Positions 25,939 through 38,022 of a DNA stretch of 64,000 nucleotides are shown here, piece after piece. Under the pieces are notes generated by a model that worked only from the letters and a program-made list of their open reading frames with translations, made no database searches and was not told the DNA's origin. The stretch covers positions 186,001 through 250,000 of the forward strand of contig BQMJ01000017.1 in assembly GCA_025991245.1 (NCBI GenBank), in the 5' to 3' direction. This DNA is from Galdieria partita. Its lineage: Eukaryota > Rhodophyta > Bangiophyceae > Galdieriales > Galdieriaceae. The stretch's first letter is position 1; the number at the start of each line of letters is the position of its first letter. Position numbers and translations under genes: made by a program.

Positions 25939-26924
25939 ATGATGGAAACTTTTGTCACTTGCCCTACACTGTACAAAAAAGGAAATATTAGTCAGCACAC
26001 TAAAAACGTGTCGAAAACTTGTGTTCTGTTGGACTTCTACAAAAGTTTCTTGTCTCAGAGATATTCTGGGAGAGTTTTGGTTGGTGTCCCCAGGAGAGGC
26101 ATTGCACGGACTAAGAGAACCTTTGTTTGTGTAAGTTTTGTTCCCGTATATTGAACTGACCTCACTAGCTTATAGTCGCTCAGGACGGTTTTGTTACCTG
26201 TTGCCAATGGAACGGAGGAAATTGAAGCAGTCACTATTGCAGATACCTTGGTACGTGCCGGGGCTCAAGTTACTGTAGCATCTGTAGAGGACGAGTTACA
26301 AATAACTGCCAGTAGAGGTGTTAAAATTGTGGCGGATAAGTTTATTTCAGATTGTTCAAGTGAACAATATGACTTGATTGCGATTCCCGTTAGTACCCAA
26401 TGGTAGGAAACGCAACTCAACTAACAGTTTTGTTGTGACAGGGAGGAGCGAAAGGGGCAGAGAAGTTGGGTGGTTGTAGAGAGTTAATATCTCTATTAAG
26501 GCAACAGCAGCGGAGCGGAAAACTGATCGGTGCCATTTGTGCCGCTCCAGCTCTTGTTCTTGCGGAAAATGGGTTTCTTGAAGATAACATAAGAGCTACT
26601 TGTTATCCAGCTGACCAATTTTTGAGCAAGCTGAAGAATCCTGTGGACGATGAAGATTCTCCAGTAGTGGTAGATGGCCAGTTCATAACTTCGCAGTATG
26701 TCTTTAATTTGTTTGGCTTGAAATTTTTTTTCTTGACTACAATTAGGGGACCAGGAACTGCACTTCATTTTAGTTTAACTTTAGTGGAGAGACTATATGG
26801 AAGACAAAAAGCAGAAGAGCTTGCAGCTCTCATGCTGCTCACTCCTGAAGATGTTTTATTTGGTAGCGTTGAGAACAATAACAACTTAAAGGCAGTTGAT
26901 GTTCAAGAAGAAGCTGCGTTCTAG
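25939..26924 (+). CDS. DJ-1/PfpI family protein with presequence
   Basis: Class I glutamine amidotransferase-like fold of the DJ-1 group, which includes redox chaperones and glyoxalase III/deglycase-like enzymes. Exons 25939-26130, 26176-26388, 26442-26695 and 26747-26924 (introns 45, 53 and 51 nt) give 278 residues. The first exon (64 residues, basic, Ser/Thr-rich) is a presequence; the fold begins at VLLPVANGTEEIEAV with the conserved Glu. The nucleophile elbow is IGAICAAPALVL. The third motif GPGTALHFSLTLVERL is complete. Two ATGs lie side by side at 25939 and 25942. It starts 55 bp after MDH ends. Confidence 0.93.
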
Positions 26925-27066
26925 ACTTTGAGTATTTGGGTTTCGCTGGTTTGTGGTTTTTGGTTTCTTGTAGATGACATATAACTCAAAAGAAACAGTC
27001 ATTTAAGTACACACGTGACGTGCCTATCTGAGAATCCTAAGAAAAACATGCTGTTTTATTGCAGCT

Positions 27067-28292
27067 TCATTCTAAATAGACGACGTTATTCTCCTGACAC
27101 GACTTGAAAAGCGCATCAATCAACTCTTGTGTACGGATAGTTTCTCGAGTCCATTTCGAACGAGTTGCTCCAGTCTCGTTCCTCACTAATGAAGCGAACG
27201 TATCTACCATAGCAGCACTTTGTGACTTGTTATTCCCCGAAACCTCAATTTCCTGTATAACAGGATCTATCATCTCCAACTTTTTATCTTTCTCAACAGC
27301 CAACTTGTTTATTCTAAACTTCAGATTCGGATTGTATTTACTACGATCCCTTGGAAAGAAGGAACCACCACAGGAGAAAGGGACTATGAAGTCATCGACA
27401 GTAACAGTCCCTCTTTCGCCAACACACTCACCCCATTGACGGAACCCGCAAGTAAAGCCACAATCAAAATGCACTGTTTGTCCAGTTACAAAGTGGATAA
27501 TACCGCAACAATCTTCTATAGCACCTGTAGGAGTTTTGGAAGCACTTGCATAAACTGAAGACACCTTGGTCTCATATCCAATGAAACTTAGAGCAAAACG
27601 AACCGCATACCAACCTGAAAAAGTCAACCAAGTGGATCATTTTAAAGGAATAATGTACATACCAATATCACCAAGACAACCCGTTGGCTCTAAACTTGGG
27701 TTGTATCGAATGTCATCCTTCGATGGGAGAAAAGTAGTACAGGCTACACTAATCTTCAATAGTCTTCCAATAGTGCCTTGCTTTATCTGTCTTTGCATTT
27801 CCTGCAATCTTGGAGAGTGTACAAAATGGGTGCCGTCAAGGAAAACAACTTCATTACGTTCACAAGCTTCTGCAATGTGCTTCACACTGGCACTTGAAGA
27901 AAATGGTTTATCAACCAATACATGTTTCTTCTGCAGTGCTGCTTCTAAGAGCAAGTTTCAAAAATGCAAAACTTTGCTAGTTGATCACACTTACTCAAAG
28001 CCCACTCCTCAGCAATTGTCGTTGGTAAGGGAATATAAACTGCATCAATCGATGGATCATTCAAAGCGTCCTGGTAGGAACCGTAATATTTATATATGTC
28101 TCGTTTCTCTGCCCACTCTCGAGCTCTGGAAAGCAAGATGAATTGCCAGGAGTTTCAAGTCAAAGCTTCCTACCTGTTTAAGTCTCTACTCGCCACTGCT
28201 TCAACAATATGACCAGCACTTCTAATAGCGCTACTGACGTCGTTTGCGATATTTGCTGTTCCCAAAACTGCAAACTTCAACGGGGCTGTCAT
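27067..28292 (-). CDS. Gfo/Idh/MocA family NAD(P)-dependent oxidoreductase
   Basis: Sugar- or dihydrodiol-dehydrogenase-like enzyme. Exons 28292-28174, 28125-27995, 27944-27663 and 27614-27067 (introns 48, 50 and 48 nt) give 359 residues. A Rossmann start FAVLGTANIANDV is followed by AVYIPLP and the catalytic VDKPFSSS (EKP-type motif with Asp for Glu). DGTHFVHSPR and GCLGDIGWYAVR are typical of the dimeric dihydrodiol dehydrogenase subgroup. Substrate unknown. Its tail faces the DJ-1 gene with about 140 bp between stops. Confidence 0.9.
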
Positions 28293-28894
28293 CAAAAACT
28301 AGTTGGTTAGTTATCGAACTATCCGGAAGACACTTCACCCAAAATTAAAACCAAGTGGAATGCAGTCCATGCGACGAGTTTGTGCAGTTATTCGACAAAC
28401 TATACCTCTGACTAGAACTTTCCAATCACTTATTTTGCAAAACTTTATTTCCCATAGATTCTACTTTTAGCAAAAGGAGGTTCAATTGATAAAAAGGGTG
28501 CCTTTTGTAGGTCCCTATTGAATTCTTTAAAATACAAAAGTTGCAAAATTTGATTATACACTCTTCTGCCAGAATACTTTCGTTAACATGATACAAGGAG
28601 TGCAACATATCTTCCTTCTCCTTCTGACGAACTATGGAAAGGTTACAAGTTCTTCCTTCTCTCAAAGTGCTCCGATATCTCAGATTTCATTAGCATTTCA
28701 ATTAAATTCCATTGCGAAAGTAAAACAAATTGCTAGCTCATTGTTTCTACAAACGCAAATGGAGATGAAACTAAGAGGAACAAAATTTTTGAATACATAG
28801 AGTAGAAGAAAAATCTTCTATACCCAAACATGTCATCTCTAGCACTATTGAGCCTCTTTGTTACCATTTTCTCCAGAGAATTTAAAATGATTCG
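28293..28894. other. Intergenic with overlapping short ORFs of doubtful status
   Basis: Between the start of the oxidoreductase gene and the end of UTP15. Two opposed open frames, 28426-28665 (-, 79 codons) and 28588-28800 (+, 70 codons, with ATG), overlap each other. The minus frame has polar coiled-coil-like composition but no ATG. Neither shows a domain. A small multi-exon gene is possible but not supported. Confidence 0.35.
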
Positions 28895-30543
28895 TCACTG
28901 CTTATGATCAACCTTTTCACACGTGGAAAGGATAGCTTTTGTCTGCCCAATTGTGCGTCTCATTTCTCTTTGTATCTGAAGTTGTTCTTTCACACCACTC
29001 AACAGCTTCTCTAAAAGGGGTCTCAAACGAATGGAACTTGTTAAAACCTGCTCATAGATACTTAAAACAACCTTTGTAAGACCGATCAATGTGTGAGAAT
29101 AATAAGGATTGTGTATATTCTTTGTTATAAGCTGTAATACTGGAAGCAAACTTTCCTCATCTCTTCCAGACAAAGCTGTCTTCAATCCATTCCTCGAAAC
29201 AAGTTCTTCAATAACTGCACAAGAAAACGCTGTTTGACCTGTTTCCATGGCTGCATCCAGTGCATCACTATATCGAAAGGATTGAAGCATCTTATCATGC
29301 TTTCTAAACTTTACCTTTGGAGGTTTTGGAACAATAACGTCTTCAGGGCGAGCCTTTTGATCTTGGCCCCTAAAGAAATAACGAAGAGTTCCAGGTACTG
29401 CACCTGTCTTCTCTAACCTAACAGTTGATGGAGTTGCAACTTCATGTCTATCTCTTCCTTGTTCAATCAACTCTCGCTCTCTCATAAACGGCGAATGTCG
29501 CTTAACAATCAACTTTCCACTGGACAAACCACAAGCCATGAAATGCTCATCTTGACTCAACGAAATAGATACAATTTCTCCCTCAATCCACACAGATGCA
29601 ACCATTTCAAACGACGAAGTGTTATAAACTTTTACTTGTTGGTCTAAACCAGCTGTAATGAGTCTAGAACCCGTGCCGTCAAGTGATGCGCACATAGCTG
29701 CTCTAGAATGATTCTGAAGGTCTGCAATCATTCTCCCCCCTGTGAATAGATCCCACACTCGCACACTATTTCCCCCAACTGATACAGCCAAAGTTCCGCT
29801 GGGAAAAATTAAAATATCTTCAACAAGGCTGTCATGGGACAACTCAAAGATAACTTCCTTCGTTCGAAGATCAAACAAACGCATCTTCTTATCATATGAG
29901 CCGGTGGCCCACAAATGAGGCGAAGGACAACAAGCTTGAGAACGTACAAAGTCTTTATGACGACCAAGTTCAAACAAACAACTTTCTGTTGGAAGATCCC
30001 AACAACGGACAATATGATCGTCTCCACCTGACATCACACGAATACCATCTTGAGAGAACTTTGTGGAATGGACAGCACTGAAGAGTATTCATACGATAAG
30101 ACTAGTAAAGGCAAAATATGCTGGACTTACCCTTTATGACCAGAAAAACTTCTTAAAAGGTTTCTTTTCTTTGCGTCAAAAACACGTACAACAGCTTCCT
30201 CTCCACCTGCAGTTATAAGTGCACCATCTTTCCTAAAGCTTCCGCTATAAACATGTTCTTTGAATGAAGTAAATCGACTTTGAATTTGACCGCTTTCGAC
30301 AGAAATAACAGATATTTGAGTTCCTGATGTAGAAATAAGCTTATTCGAAGTTGTTGGACAAAACTCAACGTCCGTAACAGTGGCTGGTTGAAGTATTTCA
30401 CTCGAAATCTATGAACAATAAGAAGAACTTTTCATAATCTTTGCAAATACCTTGAAAGATTTCCAATATCTGGCGTCCTTTGTCGTTCGAAGTGGAACAG
30501 CTGGGAAAGACTTTCTCCTCACTGGAGCAAAGGGCTGTGCCAT
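28895..30543 (-). CDS. UTP15: U3 snoRNP-associated protein UTP15
   Basis: WD40 component of the t-UTP subcomplex of the small-subunit processome, needed for pre-18S rRNA processing in the nucleolus. Exons 30543-30451, 30408-30131 and 30077-28895 (introns 42 and 53 nt) give 517 residues, almost the length of the human protein. The N-terminus (FAPVRRKSFPAVPLR...DARYWKSFK) is family-typical. Six or seven WD repeats follow, for example VMSGGDDHIVRCWDLP and ATGSYDKKMRLFDLR. The C-terminal UTP15 domain contains FRKHDKMLQSFRYSDALDAA. Confidence 0.95.
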
Positions 30544-30913
30544 GTCAGTTGGCCAACGACGGAAATCCAATCATAGCAGTCACTACAATTGCGTTCTTAT
30601 TCTCTTTTTCTACTAATAAGTACCAAGTGAAATAGAAGGAAAATAAATTTAGTTATTTGGCGGAACTTGATGTCAAGAATATTGTAACTGCTGTCGTTTT
30701 TCTATATTATATAGTCTCATTGTCTGAGATCCTTACCATATGCTATATTGAGGACGAGGGTCTTACGAGAAGATAAGCGACTTACCGAATCCTGGTATTT
30801 TCAAAGCCTTACTGGCAATTTCAATGTTATTATTATTACGTTAGTAAGCAAAAGGGACAGAGTAAAATTTACTTTGATCGGAGTTGAATTGGTGGTCCTG
30901 TTGGAGTTCTGTT
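30544..30913. promoter_or_regulatory. Divergent intergenic region
   Basis: 370 bp between the divergent starts of UTP15 and the TMEM161-like gene. An open frame running from 30748 has no ATG and reads through the first intron of TMEM161, so it is not a separate gene. Confidence 0.45.
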
Positions 30914-32350
30914 ATGGTCTTATTGTCCTTATCAGTTTTAGCTTCGTTGTTGTGTTTTTCCTTACTTTTTGCTTTATTCAACAATATAAATCTGCCTGGT
31001 ATATTGTATATTTACTTTTGTACTTGTACTTCGTTTTGTTAACTTGTATCGCAGAGTTACGAACTTGCGTTGCTACGTCCCACCTAACAAAGCCACTGTT
31101 GAGAAAGCAGTTTCAGAAGTGAAGGAAACTTCAAAACAGAGAGGCTCCTCCAAAGGAACATCAATACCTCTTGCTTCTATCCGTTTAAGCAAGGTAAGAA
31201 CACTTTATGGTATATAAGTACCGTATTTATCTTAGCAGGGCAAGCTATACATTGATGCCTACTCTTCTTTAGTAAACTTTTATTTTGCTAGCTTCGTTTC
31301 GTTGCTAGTTTGTGTGTTAATAGAGACTCTATTGACCTTTTTTGGCAAGGTAGTGTAGAGACCCAACTTGGAGCTATTGCAAATCAACTGACAACTTTCT
31401 TCTAGTTGGAGGTCGGGTCGCTCTTTTTAGGACTATTCATTTTTTTCCTTAATATCTTGCTGTATTTGATATTCCTATATCACCGAGATCCTTCTTCTTC
31501 TATTCGTTCAATCTTTGTTGTGGGAACAAGTGCCTTCTTTTTCAGTTTTATTTTCCAAACAGTTGGTACAGAGAACTGGACAGTGATCGATAACGAATAC
31601 TCCCTTAGACAGCTTCACATACGTTTACAATCGCAAGGTTTGAGACTGTCTGGAGAATTCGTCAATTTTCTGTATATATTCACTGTGGCAGTAATATGTG
31701 CGCTGAGTACTTGCTGCCTGATTGGATCCTGCCAAGAGCAAGCTATCAGTTTCAGTCATGTAGACAGAGAATTCGAAGAAATGCTCTCAAAGAATGTTTC
31801 AGATTCATTTCGCAGATTTCTATTACGTCTTGATTTGGTATTTCCCTTGGTACTAGTTTTCTTCTTTTTTAGTCATCTACAAGAAGATTTTGCACGTTTT
31901 TGGTCAAATTTAGAAGGTTTCATATTACATTCGATTTTGATAGTTCTGTATATGATTCTTAACCTTTGGAGTGTTCGCCAATATTGTCAAGATTTCCTCA
32001 ACGCAGGAGAGGAAGCCGTGCAAGTTGCCTTAGCAGAAAAGGATGTTCAAAAGATTCAGGCCTTGCCTCTTGTTTTGCGTTACTTGATTGAAAACTTATC
32101 GTTTGTGCTGTACAAATATTCCGTTACTCTTTCGTTATTGGCTTGTGTCGGTCTCATTAGGGTTCGAATATTCTCACTTTCAGGTAGCTTTTCCAAAGTT
32201 GAAGAAACCAGTATCCTTTTTCATATAATTCCTCTTGCTTGTTTTTATAGTGCTGTGGAATTTTTAGTATTCTGGTTGTTACTAATGAAATTTTTCCTTG
32301 CTTATGGCTCTTTGATGTGGAACAAAGTAAAGGCTATTGTCTATAAATGA
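30914..32350 (+). CDS. TMEM161-like multi-pass membrane protein
   Basis: Homologue of animal TMEM161A/B, a conserved eukaryotic membrane protein of poorly known function. Exons 30914-31005, 31055-31193, 31239-31349 and 31406-32350 (introns 49, 45 and 56 nt) give 428 residues. Features shared with the family are an N-terminal hydrophobic helix, a short basic linker with KATVEKA and SIPLASIRLSK, the segment following GKLYIDAYSSLVNFYF, then many helices. The block ENWTVIDNEYSLRQLHIRLQ fits the TMEM161 loop. The N-terminal exon is the least certain part. Confidence 0.7.
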
Positions 32351-32463
32351 TTTTTGGACTTTTATCTGTTCTAGTCCTTATGAATGGTTAAATGATTTCA
32401 CGAGATCCATTGCACTGACAAGTGTATTGCTGTGTTTGAGGAATGAAATGTTCTCAGTAGCCA

Positions 32464-33673
32464 ATGTTTTCACTGAAAGCAGTTGTAAGTTTTTGGAGGA
32501 GTCACCGGAGGAAGATAGCAATATTTGCTCTTTTAGGGACAGCATTGTACAGCGCCTATCGTTTACGTAAAGCCTACAATAACCTAAAATTACAGTTGGA
32601 TACGGGAGGTATTGAAGATAAGTTGGTTATACAGTTTCTTTAGTTTTCTTATCTATTGCTTAGCAGGAGTGTCACCCCTTCATAAAAAGTTTGAAACATG
32701 TCAGAAGACCATAGCGTTGACAGTCTTTTCGTTCTTACCTTTACTGAAATCCCGTTTATGGGAACTCACACAAGTGGAAAATACAGTTCGTCAGTTGAAA
32801 GCAAGTGCAGCCCAAGTAGAGCAGACGAAGCAAGAGTTGTGGGAAAAACTGAAAGTAGAAACTTTTACCAGATTTTTTTGTGGTGCTTACGTTTTGCCTC
32901 TCTTATTTATCGTGGTGACACTTAAAGTTTCTTTATTGGGGAGATATTTGACCGAAGAACTAAAAGTACCATTCAATGAACGTCCTTGTACACAGTTTAC
33001 GGACGATGAGATGGGCAAACTCTTTCAGGAGTTGCGAAATCTTCAATCAAGTTCAGCTATAGATAAGGGAACACAGCAAGCATACTTGGATACAACTTGC
33101 ACTTGTCTAGATAGCTTCATGGATATCTTTGTGGGTAGAGTTAAGAAGTCAGTAGAGGAAGTATTTGAGCATATGAGTGTGACAGAAGCAATTGATGCAA
33201 ACTTTTGGAATTCAGCAATTGTTGCAATTCGTGAAAGTATTGAAATGGTACCAACGAATGAAGAGAATTCGTATATTTTCACTGAGATTCCTCGTTTAAT
33301 GGCGGAACAGGAGTTGCATATGATAGAGAGTAGCAACTTGGAAGCCAAAGGGCTCAACAAAGGCTCACTAATTGCTCTTATGAATGAAACCGTAGACATT
33401 GCCGAAGGTGCAGATTTGCATGAGGTACTGATGGAAGTTGTAGAGATCGTTTTCGAAATCTTGAAGAAACAGGTTTCGTCCTATATTGAGACAAGCACAA
33501 AGATCACGTTAGCTCAGTTGTTACCCAAAATCCAATCCGTTGTATCGCAAATCTTCTTGGATTCCACTTCCAACTCGTATGTCCATGCTATCAGTGAACT
33601 TGACTGTGTAGAGAATTTTGCAGCCATAATTTTTCTGTCAGGAGAAAAACATGAGCCGCCGTCCGAGAGTTGA
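32464..33673 (+). CDS. PEX3: Peroxin-3 (PEX3)
   Basis: Peroxisomal membrane protein that docks PEX19 and inserts other peroxisomal membrane proteins. Exons 32464-32608 and 32667-33673 (intron 58 nt) give 383 residues. The N-terminus FWRSHRRKIAIFALLGTALYSAYR combines a basic patch with a membrane anchor, as in all PEX3. HKKFETCQKTI, a WEKLKVETFTR block and VTLKVSLLGRYL match conserved helices of the cytosolic domain. The stop lies 127 bp before the SEC24 ATG; the SEC24 frame extends back over the PEX3 stop without a need for it. Confidence 0.88.
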
Positions 33674-33800
33674 GCAATTTTCTGTTTTCAAGTTTAGTTA
33701 CAATAAAGACTGTTGCTGTAGAAAGAGTCGTTCCGCAAAAGGAATTATTTCAAATAGAATTTGTTGTTGGGCCTTGTACCACTCATTAGGCACGATTTTT

Positions 33801-36800
33801 ATGAGTGACAGGCAGAGTCAACTTGTTGGTTCAAACCAAGTTCCAAACGCGAATGTTTCAAGTTTCAGAAGATACGCGGCGCAGAACCCGCCAGATTCTT
33901 CTAATGCTCAAGATTCTTGGGAAAACCGCGAAAGACCAGATCCACGTTTGTCGCAAGGGAGCTTGTTTCCTCAAGGTAATAGCGTCGCCTTGGAAGGAAG
34001 TAGGTCAAGTTTAGTACAAGACTTCCACGGGTTCCATGACTCTGCCAGAACTCACCCTGTGAACTCTGGAACCAACTTCTCTACAACAGGACGCCCTTTT
34101 CCAGGGGGACAGGTCACACCCACTCCGAATCAAACGCATTTAGGGCAATATACGGGTACCCAAGCTAGAGTCACGCCACCGAATGTATCTTCAGAACCTA
34201 TTACAACTTACAACAGCCCCTCGTCTCAAGTAAATCTACCATATATTTCTCGACTAAGACTGAGTAATGCCCAATATTCTGGAGCACAGCTGTGTTCAGG
34301 GGATACAGTTCCCAAGCCCAAAACTGGAAACTTAGTAGGTTCCGACGCTCAAAGTCAGTATACGGCTGAAGCAAAGACAGGAGTTCTTCAGAGACCTGGT
34401 TTAATCCCACGACCCGGAATACCACAGACGAGTTATCCCGCAGCTTCTCAACCAGGAGTCGCATTAGCAACAGACACTCAACAGCTTCCTAGGCCTGATC
34501 TTTCGTCCTTTGGCATAGCTCTTAGAGTTAGAGAAGGAGACATAAGCGAAAACTATTTGGCGTCTCTAAATAATGCTGTTAACACAAGGAATCAAACTGG
34601 ATCTCAGAACCTTACATCTTCAGCAGAGAGTACGGTCAACGCAGCAGTAAATAATTTTCTTCCTGTAGCTTGCTCCGAGGAAGTTTTTAAGCCAGTTCAT
34701 CCTAGTTTTATGAGAATATCTGTTGGCATGTTTCCAAATGCCCCAACTCTTCGAAGTAGGTTTCCTTTACCTGTAGGAGCTATTGTACAGCCTCTTGCAG
34801 AACCACCTGTTGGAGAGCAGAGTATTCCTGTGGTAAACTTTGGCAAAGCAGGAATTATTCGTTGCAGAAGATGTCGGGCATACATTAATTATCTTTCCAT
34901 GTTCGTGGATGGCGGCAGGAAGTTTCGTTGCAACTTTTGTGGATTTCTGTCGGACGTTCCTTCAGATTATTATTGTCCTTTGGATAATTCAGGTAGAAGA
35001 TTAGACGCAAACGAAAGGCCTGAACTTACATGTGGGAGTGTCGATTTTGTTGCGCCTTCTGAGTATATGGTTCGTCCTCCCATGCCTCCCACTTATTTAT
35101 TTGTTATTGATGTTTCTGCTTCATCTGTTTCTTGTGGGGCTTTAAACTGTTTTATTTCAAGTATAAGACAGTCTTTGGATTTTTTATTGGGAGAGGACCG
35201 TACGAGAATCGGAATTATAACCTTTGACTCTACAGTACATTTTTATGGTTTAAAATCTTCGTCAGAGAATTTAAATGGGAAGTTGGATCCTATTATGGCT
35301 GTAGTATCTGATGTGGATGATGTTTTCTTACCTATTCCACATGGATGTTTAGTGAAGCTTCAAGAGTGCAGGGAATCACTCGAAATTCTTTTGGATAGGC
35401 TGGAAAACATGTTCGCAATATCAAAGGACGGTGGAGGTGCAGTTGGTCCTGCAGTGTCAGCTGGATTTTTATTATTACAATCTTGTGGAGGACGACTGGT
35501 TCTTATGACTTCCAGTAGGCCTACTCTTGGTGTAGGAGCGCTTTCAAAAAGTGCTCTTGAAGGAGGAGAACGCAGTAGCCCAAATATAGTTGGAACTGAT
35601 AAGGAACGACAATATTTAGAACCAGACAACACCTTTTATAAGAAGACGGCAGTGAACATGTCGAGAGCCCAGATTTCATGTGACATTCTTTTATGTTCTG
35701 GTAGCAATATCCATTCTGAACTGGCAACGTTAACCCCACTTGCAAAGTATACTGGAGGTGAAATCCTTTACTTGTCCAGATTTGAAGCATCAAAGGATTA
35801 TATCGTATTAATACGTTCATTGCGAAGAATGGTGAGTCGTGAGACTGCATGGGAAGGAGTCATGCGTATCCGTTGTACTCGAAGTGTCAAATGTCACGGA
35901 TTTCTTGGCCGTTTCTTCATGAGATCTACTGACTTGTTAACACTTCCAAATACCGACTCGGATAAGACCTATGGAGTGGAATTTGTTCTTGAAGACAACG
36001 ATATCAGAACTGAAGCCTTTGCAGCACAATGTGCTGTGTTATATACTGCCTCAGGAGGTGAAAGACGTGTTCGAATTCACACTATTGCGATCCCTGTGAC
36101 AAGAAACATGGCAGACTTATTTTGCTACGCAGACATTGGATCTATGACGAACCTTATTATGAGAACATGCGCAGATGCTGTATTGAACAAGAATTTTGAA
36201 ACTGTTCGTAAGGAGGTGACTGAATCCCTTGTTCAGGCCCTTGTAAAATATCAACAAGGAGGTTCTCAGTTGCAGTCCCAATATAGTGCGGTATCAAATC
36301 TGAATAGTCAATTAGTATTGCCACAGCCACTTCGTTTGCTTCCTCTATGTATTCAGGGTATTCTAAAGTCACCACTTCTTTCCCGGGAGGCCAGTATAGC
36401 CGCATCTATGCTACTTGATGATAAGTCTTTTCTCCATTCGCTGGTTGATATTTTCTCTGTGGCGCTAAGTTCTGCTTATGTATATCCAAATATCGTTCCT
36501 TTGTTTCCACTAGATGAGGAATCCAATGCAAATCAGGTCGGCATGTCTCTACCTGGTGGTCCATTGTCAGTGAAACTACCAGAAGGCTTGCGTGCTTCTG
36601 CAGCTCACGTTCTTCATTCGCACAGAGTTGTTCTAATAGATGAAGGAATATCACTGTGGATTTGGTTTGGTTCTAGTGTGAAACCCTCTTTCGTGCAAGA
36701 ACTCGTTGCAGAAACCAGTGAAGAAATTGCGTCGGTATTTGGGACTACTGGTTCTATATCACCACAATATATTGCAAGAGCATTTCTCTGTACCGTAAAA

Positions 36801-37022
36801 CCTGGATATACATCGTCTGCTTCACGTGCGAGAGCTGTAGTTCAGAGTATTTTAGCTTGCAGATTATCGTGGACCCCTGTACGAGTTGTCTTTCAAGGTG
36901 ACCCATTGGAGGCAAGGATTTTGTCTCTTATGGTAGAGGACAGAACGGTTAACCAACCCAGTTATACTGAGTTCCTTTCATCCATACAACGTCAAGTACA
37001 ATCACGTCTAACAAGTTCTTAG
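33801..37022 (+). CDS. SEC24: COPII coat cargo-binding subunit SEC24
   Basis: Cargo adaptor of the COPII inner coat at ER exit sites, partner of SEC23. Intronless, 1073 residues. The order is a Pro/Ser/Gln-rich N-terminal region (about 1-300), then the zinc finger CRRCRAY...FRCNFC near 354-381. A trunk with a vWA-like fold follows (YLFVIDVSASSV and TFDSTVHFY), then the beta-sandwich and helical domains. A gelsolin-like domain ends with IWFGSSVKPSFV. The start chosen is ATG 33801. An upstream in-frame ATG at 33651 would overlap PEX3 and adds a Cys/basic stretch unlike the family. Confidence 0.95.
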   Translation: MSDRQSQLVGSNQVPNANVSSFRRYAAQNPPDSSNAQDSWENRERPDPRLSQGSLFPQGNSVALEGSRSSLVQDFHGFHDSARTHPVNSGTNFSTTGRPFPGGQVTPTPNQTHLGQYTGTQARVTPPNVSSEPITTYNSPSSQVNLPYISRLRLSNAQYSGAQLCSGDTVPKPKTGNLVGSDAQSQYTAEAKTGVLQRPGLIPRPGIPQTSYPAASQPGVALATDTQQLPRPDLSSFGIALRVREGDISENYLASLNNAVNTRNQTGSQNLTSSAESTVNAAVNNFLPVACSEEVFKPVHPSFMRISVGMFPNAPTLRSRFPLPVGAIVQPLAEPPVGEQSIPVVNFGKAGIIRCRRCRAYINYLSMFVDGGRKFRCNFCGFLSDVPSDYYCPLDNSGRRLDANERPELTCGSVDFVAPSEYMVRPPMPPTYLFVIDVSASSVSCGALNCFISSIRQSLDFLLGEDRTRIGIITFDSTVHFYGLKSSSENLNGKLDPIMAVVSDVDDVFLPIPHGCLVKLQECRESLEILLDRLENMFAISKDGGGAVGPAVSAGFLLLQSCGGRLVLMTSSRPTLGVGALSKSALEGGERSSPNIVGTDKERQYLEPDNTFYKKTAVNMSRAQISCDILLCSGSNIHSELATLTPLAKYTGGEILYLSRFEASKDYIVLIRSLRRMVSRETAWEGVMRIRCTRSVKCHGFLGRFFMRSTDLLTLPNTDSDKTYGVEFVLEDNDIRTEAFAAQCAVLYTASGGERRVRIHTIAIPVTRNMADLFCYADIGSMTNLIMRTCADAVLNKNFETVRKEVTESLVQALVKYQQGGSQLQSQYSAVSNLNSQLVLPQPLRLLPLCIQGILKSPLLSREASIAASMLLDDKSFLHSLVDIFSVALSSAYVYPNIVPLFPLDEESNANQVGMSLPGGPLSVKLPEGLRASAAHVLHSHRVVLIDEGISLWIWFGSSVKPSFVQELVAETSEEIASVFGTTGSISPQYIARAFLCTVKPGYTSSASRARAVVQSILACRLSWTPVRVVFQGDPLEARILSLMVEDRTVNQPSYTEFLSSIQRQVQSRLTSS

Positions 37023-37185
37023 AATACCACAGCATCACTTAATCTAAATTCTGTTTGTAGCCTCTCGGTGGGTTATGCAATCTGTTAAATTCTATGTGGT
37101 CTGGTGAAAGGAACAAAAGTGGCTCAGGATAGAGTTCTGCCCAGTAAAATACAATATTATTTTCGTGTCGTTCTGTAGAGAGTTT

Positions 37186-38022
37186 ATGGAAGTTTCTTCT
37201 GCTAGTTTTGTGGAGGAACGACAGCCTCTAGACAGGAAGTCAACCTTTCGTGAAGCAGCTCGACACGCTCAAGAAAGAATTGTTGTAGAAAATTTTTTTC
37301 AGGAACTAAGAAGCAACCTTGCTGCTTTTACTGCAAACAATGATCTCTTAAGAAAAACCTTGGCAAATCAAGACTCTCTCTGGAGCTTGCAACGTCTTGA
37401 TTCTATTCAGTCCCAAAATGTCGAACTTACTCGCTGTATCAAGTCAATCTACGTGTCGTTATCGTGTAGAATGACTTATGGACATATTTATATAGTTTTG
37501 AAGGATGCAAACAAGGATGTTAGCCGAGCCATGAGGAATTTTCGAAGTCTTTTAGTAGAACTTATTACACGGTTGCAAGACGAAATCAACAGGGAAGAGC
37601 GTTTCCTAGAAAGTTCTGCCTGCACGATTAGTATGACAGACGAAGATAAAGGGCTTTGTTTTATGGAAGAAGATGCCAGCGCCTTGTTTGATAACCAGTG
37701 TTCTTGTCTTATACCTTCAGAGGAGTGTGGCGACAATTTTCCAAACGCAGAAACTGTGTCGGAAAGTCGAAGAAAGATTCTTTTCAATTTCTTACAAAGT
37801 GTTGAGTCAAACTTAACAAATGTCGAAGAATTCTTGTTGGAACTCGACAGGAAAAATATGGGCTCTTTTCATACAAAAATGAAATGGTCACGGGTTAGTT
37901 GTCAGTTTAGTTGGAAGTGAACGCTAAGAGTATTTTCTTAGATTGCACGTTGTATAATTTCAGTTTCTTTGATTTTCGTGATTATAGTGTCTGCAGGGCT
38001 AATAGTTTTTCGTCCTCTGTAG
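37186..38022 (+). CDS. Uncharacterised tail-anchored coiled-coil protein
   Basis: Exons 37186-37893 and 37942-38022 (intron 48 nt) give 262 residues. The protein is hydrophilic and helical, with several heptad-like stretches, and an acidic middle. The second exon encodes only a C-terminal membrane anchor (IISVSLIFVIIVSAGLIVF) followed by RPL and the stop, after a basic KMKWSR. This layout fits ER/Golgi tail-anchored proteins such as SNAREs of the Sec20/Use1 type, but no SNARE core could be assigned. Function unknown. Confidence 0.7.

Noticed and set aside
30748-31122. 124-codon hydrophobic open frame upstream of TMEM161
   Set aside because: No ATG at its start; it reads through the first TMEM161 intron, and spliced exons in another frame match the family better.
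33651-33800. Upstream extension of SEC24 from ATG 33651
   Set aside because: Overlaps the PEX3 coding end and encodes a Cys/basic stretch foreign to SEC24; ATG 33801 is a better start.
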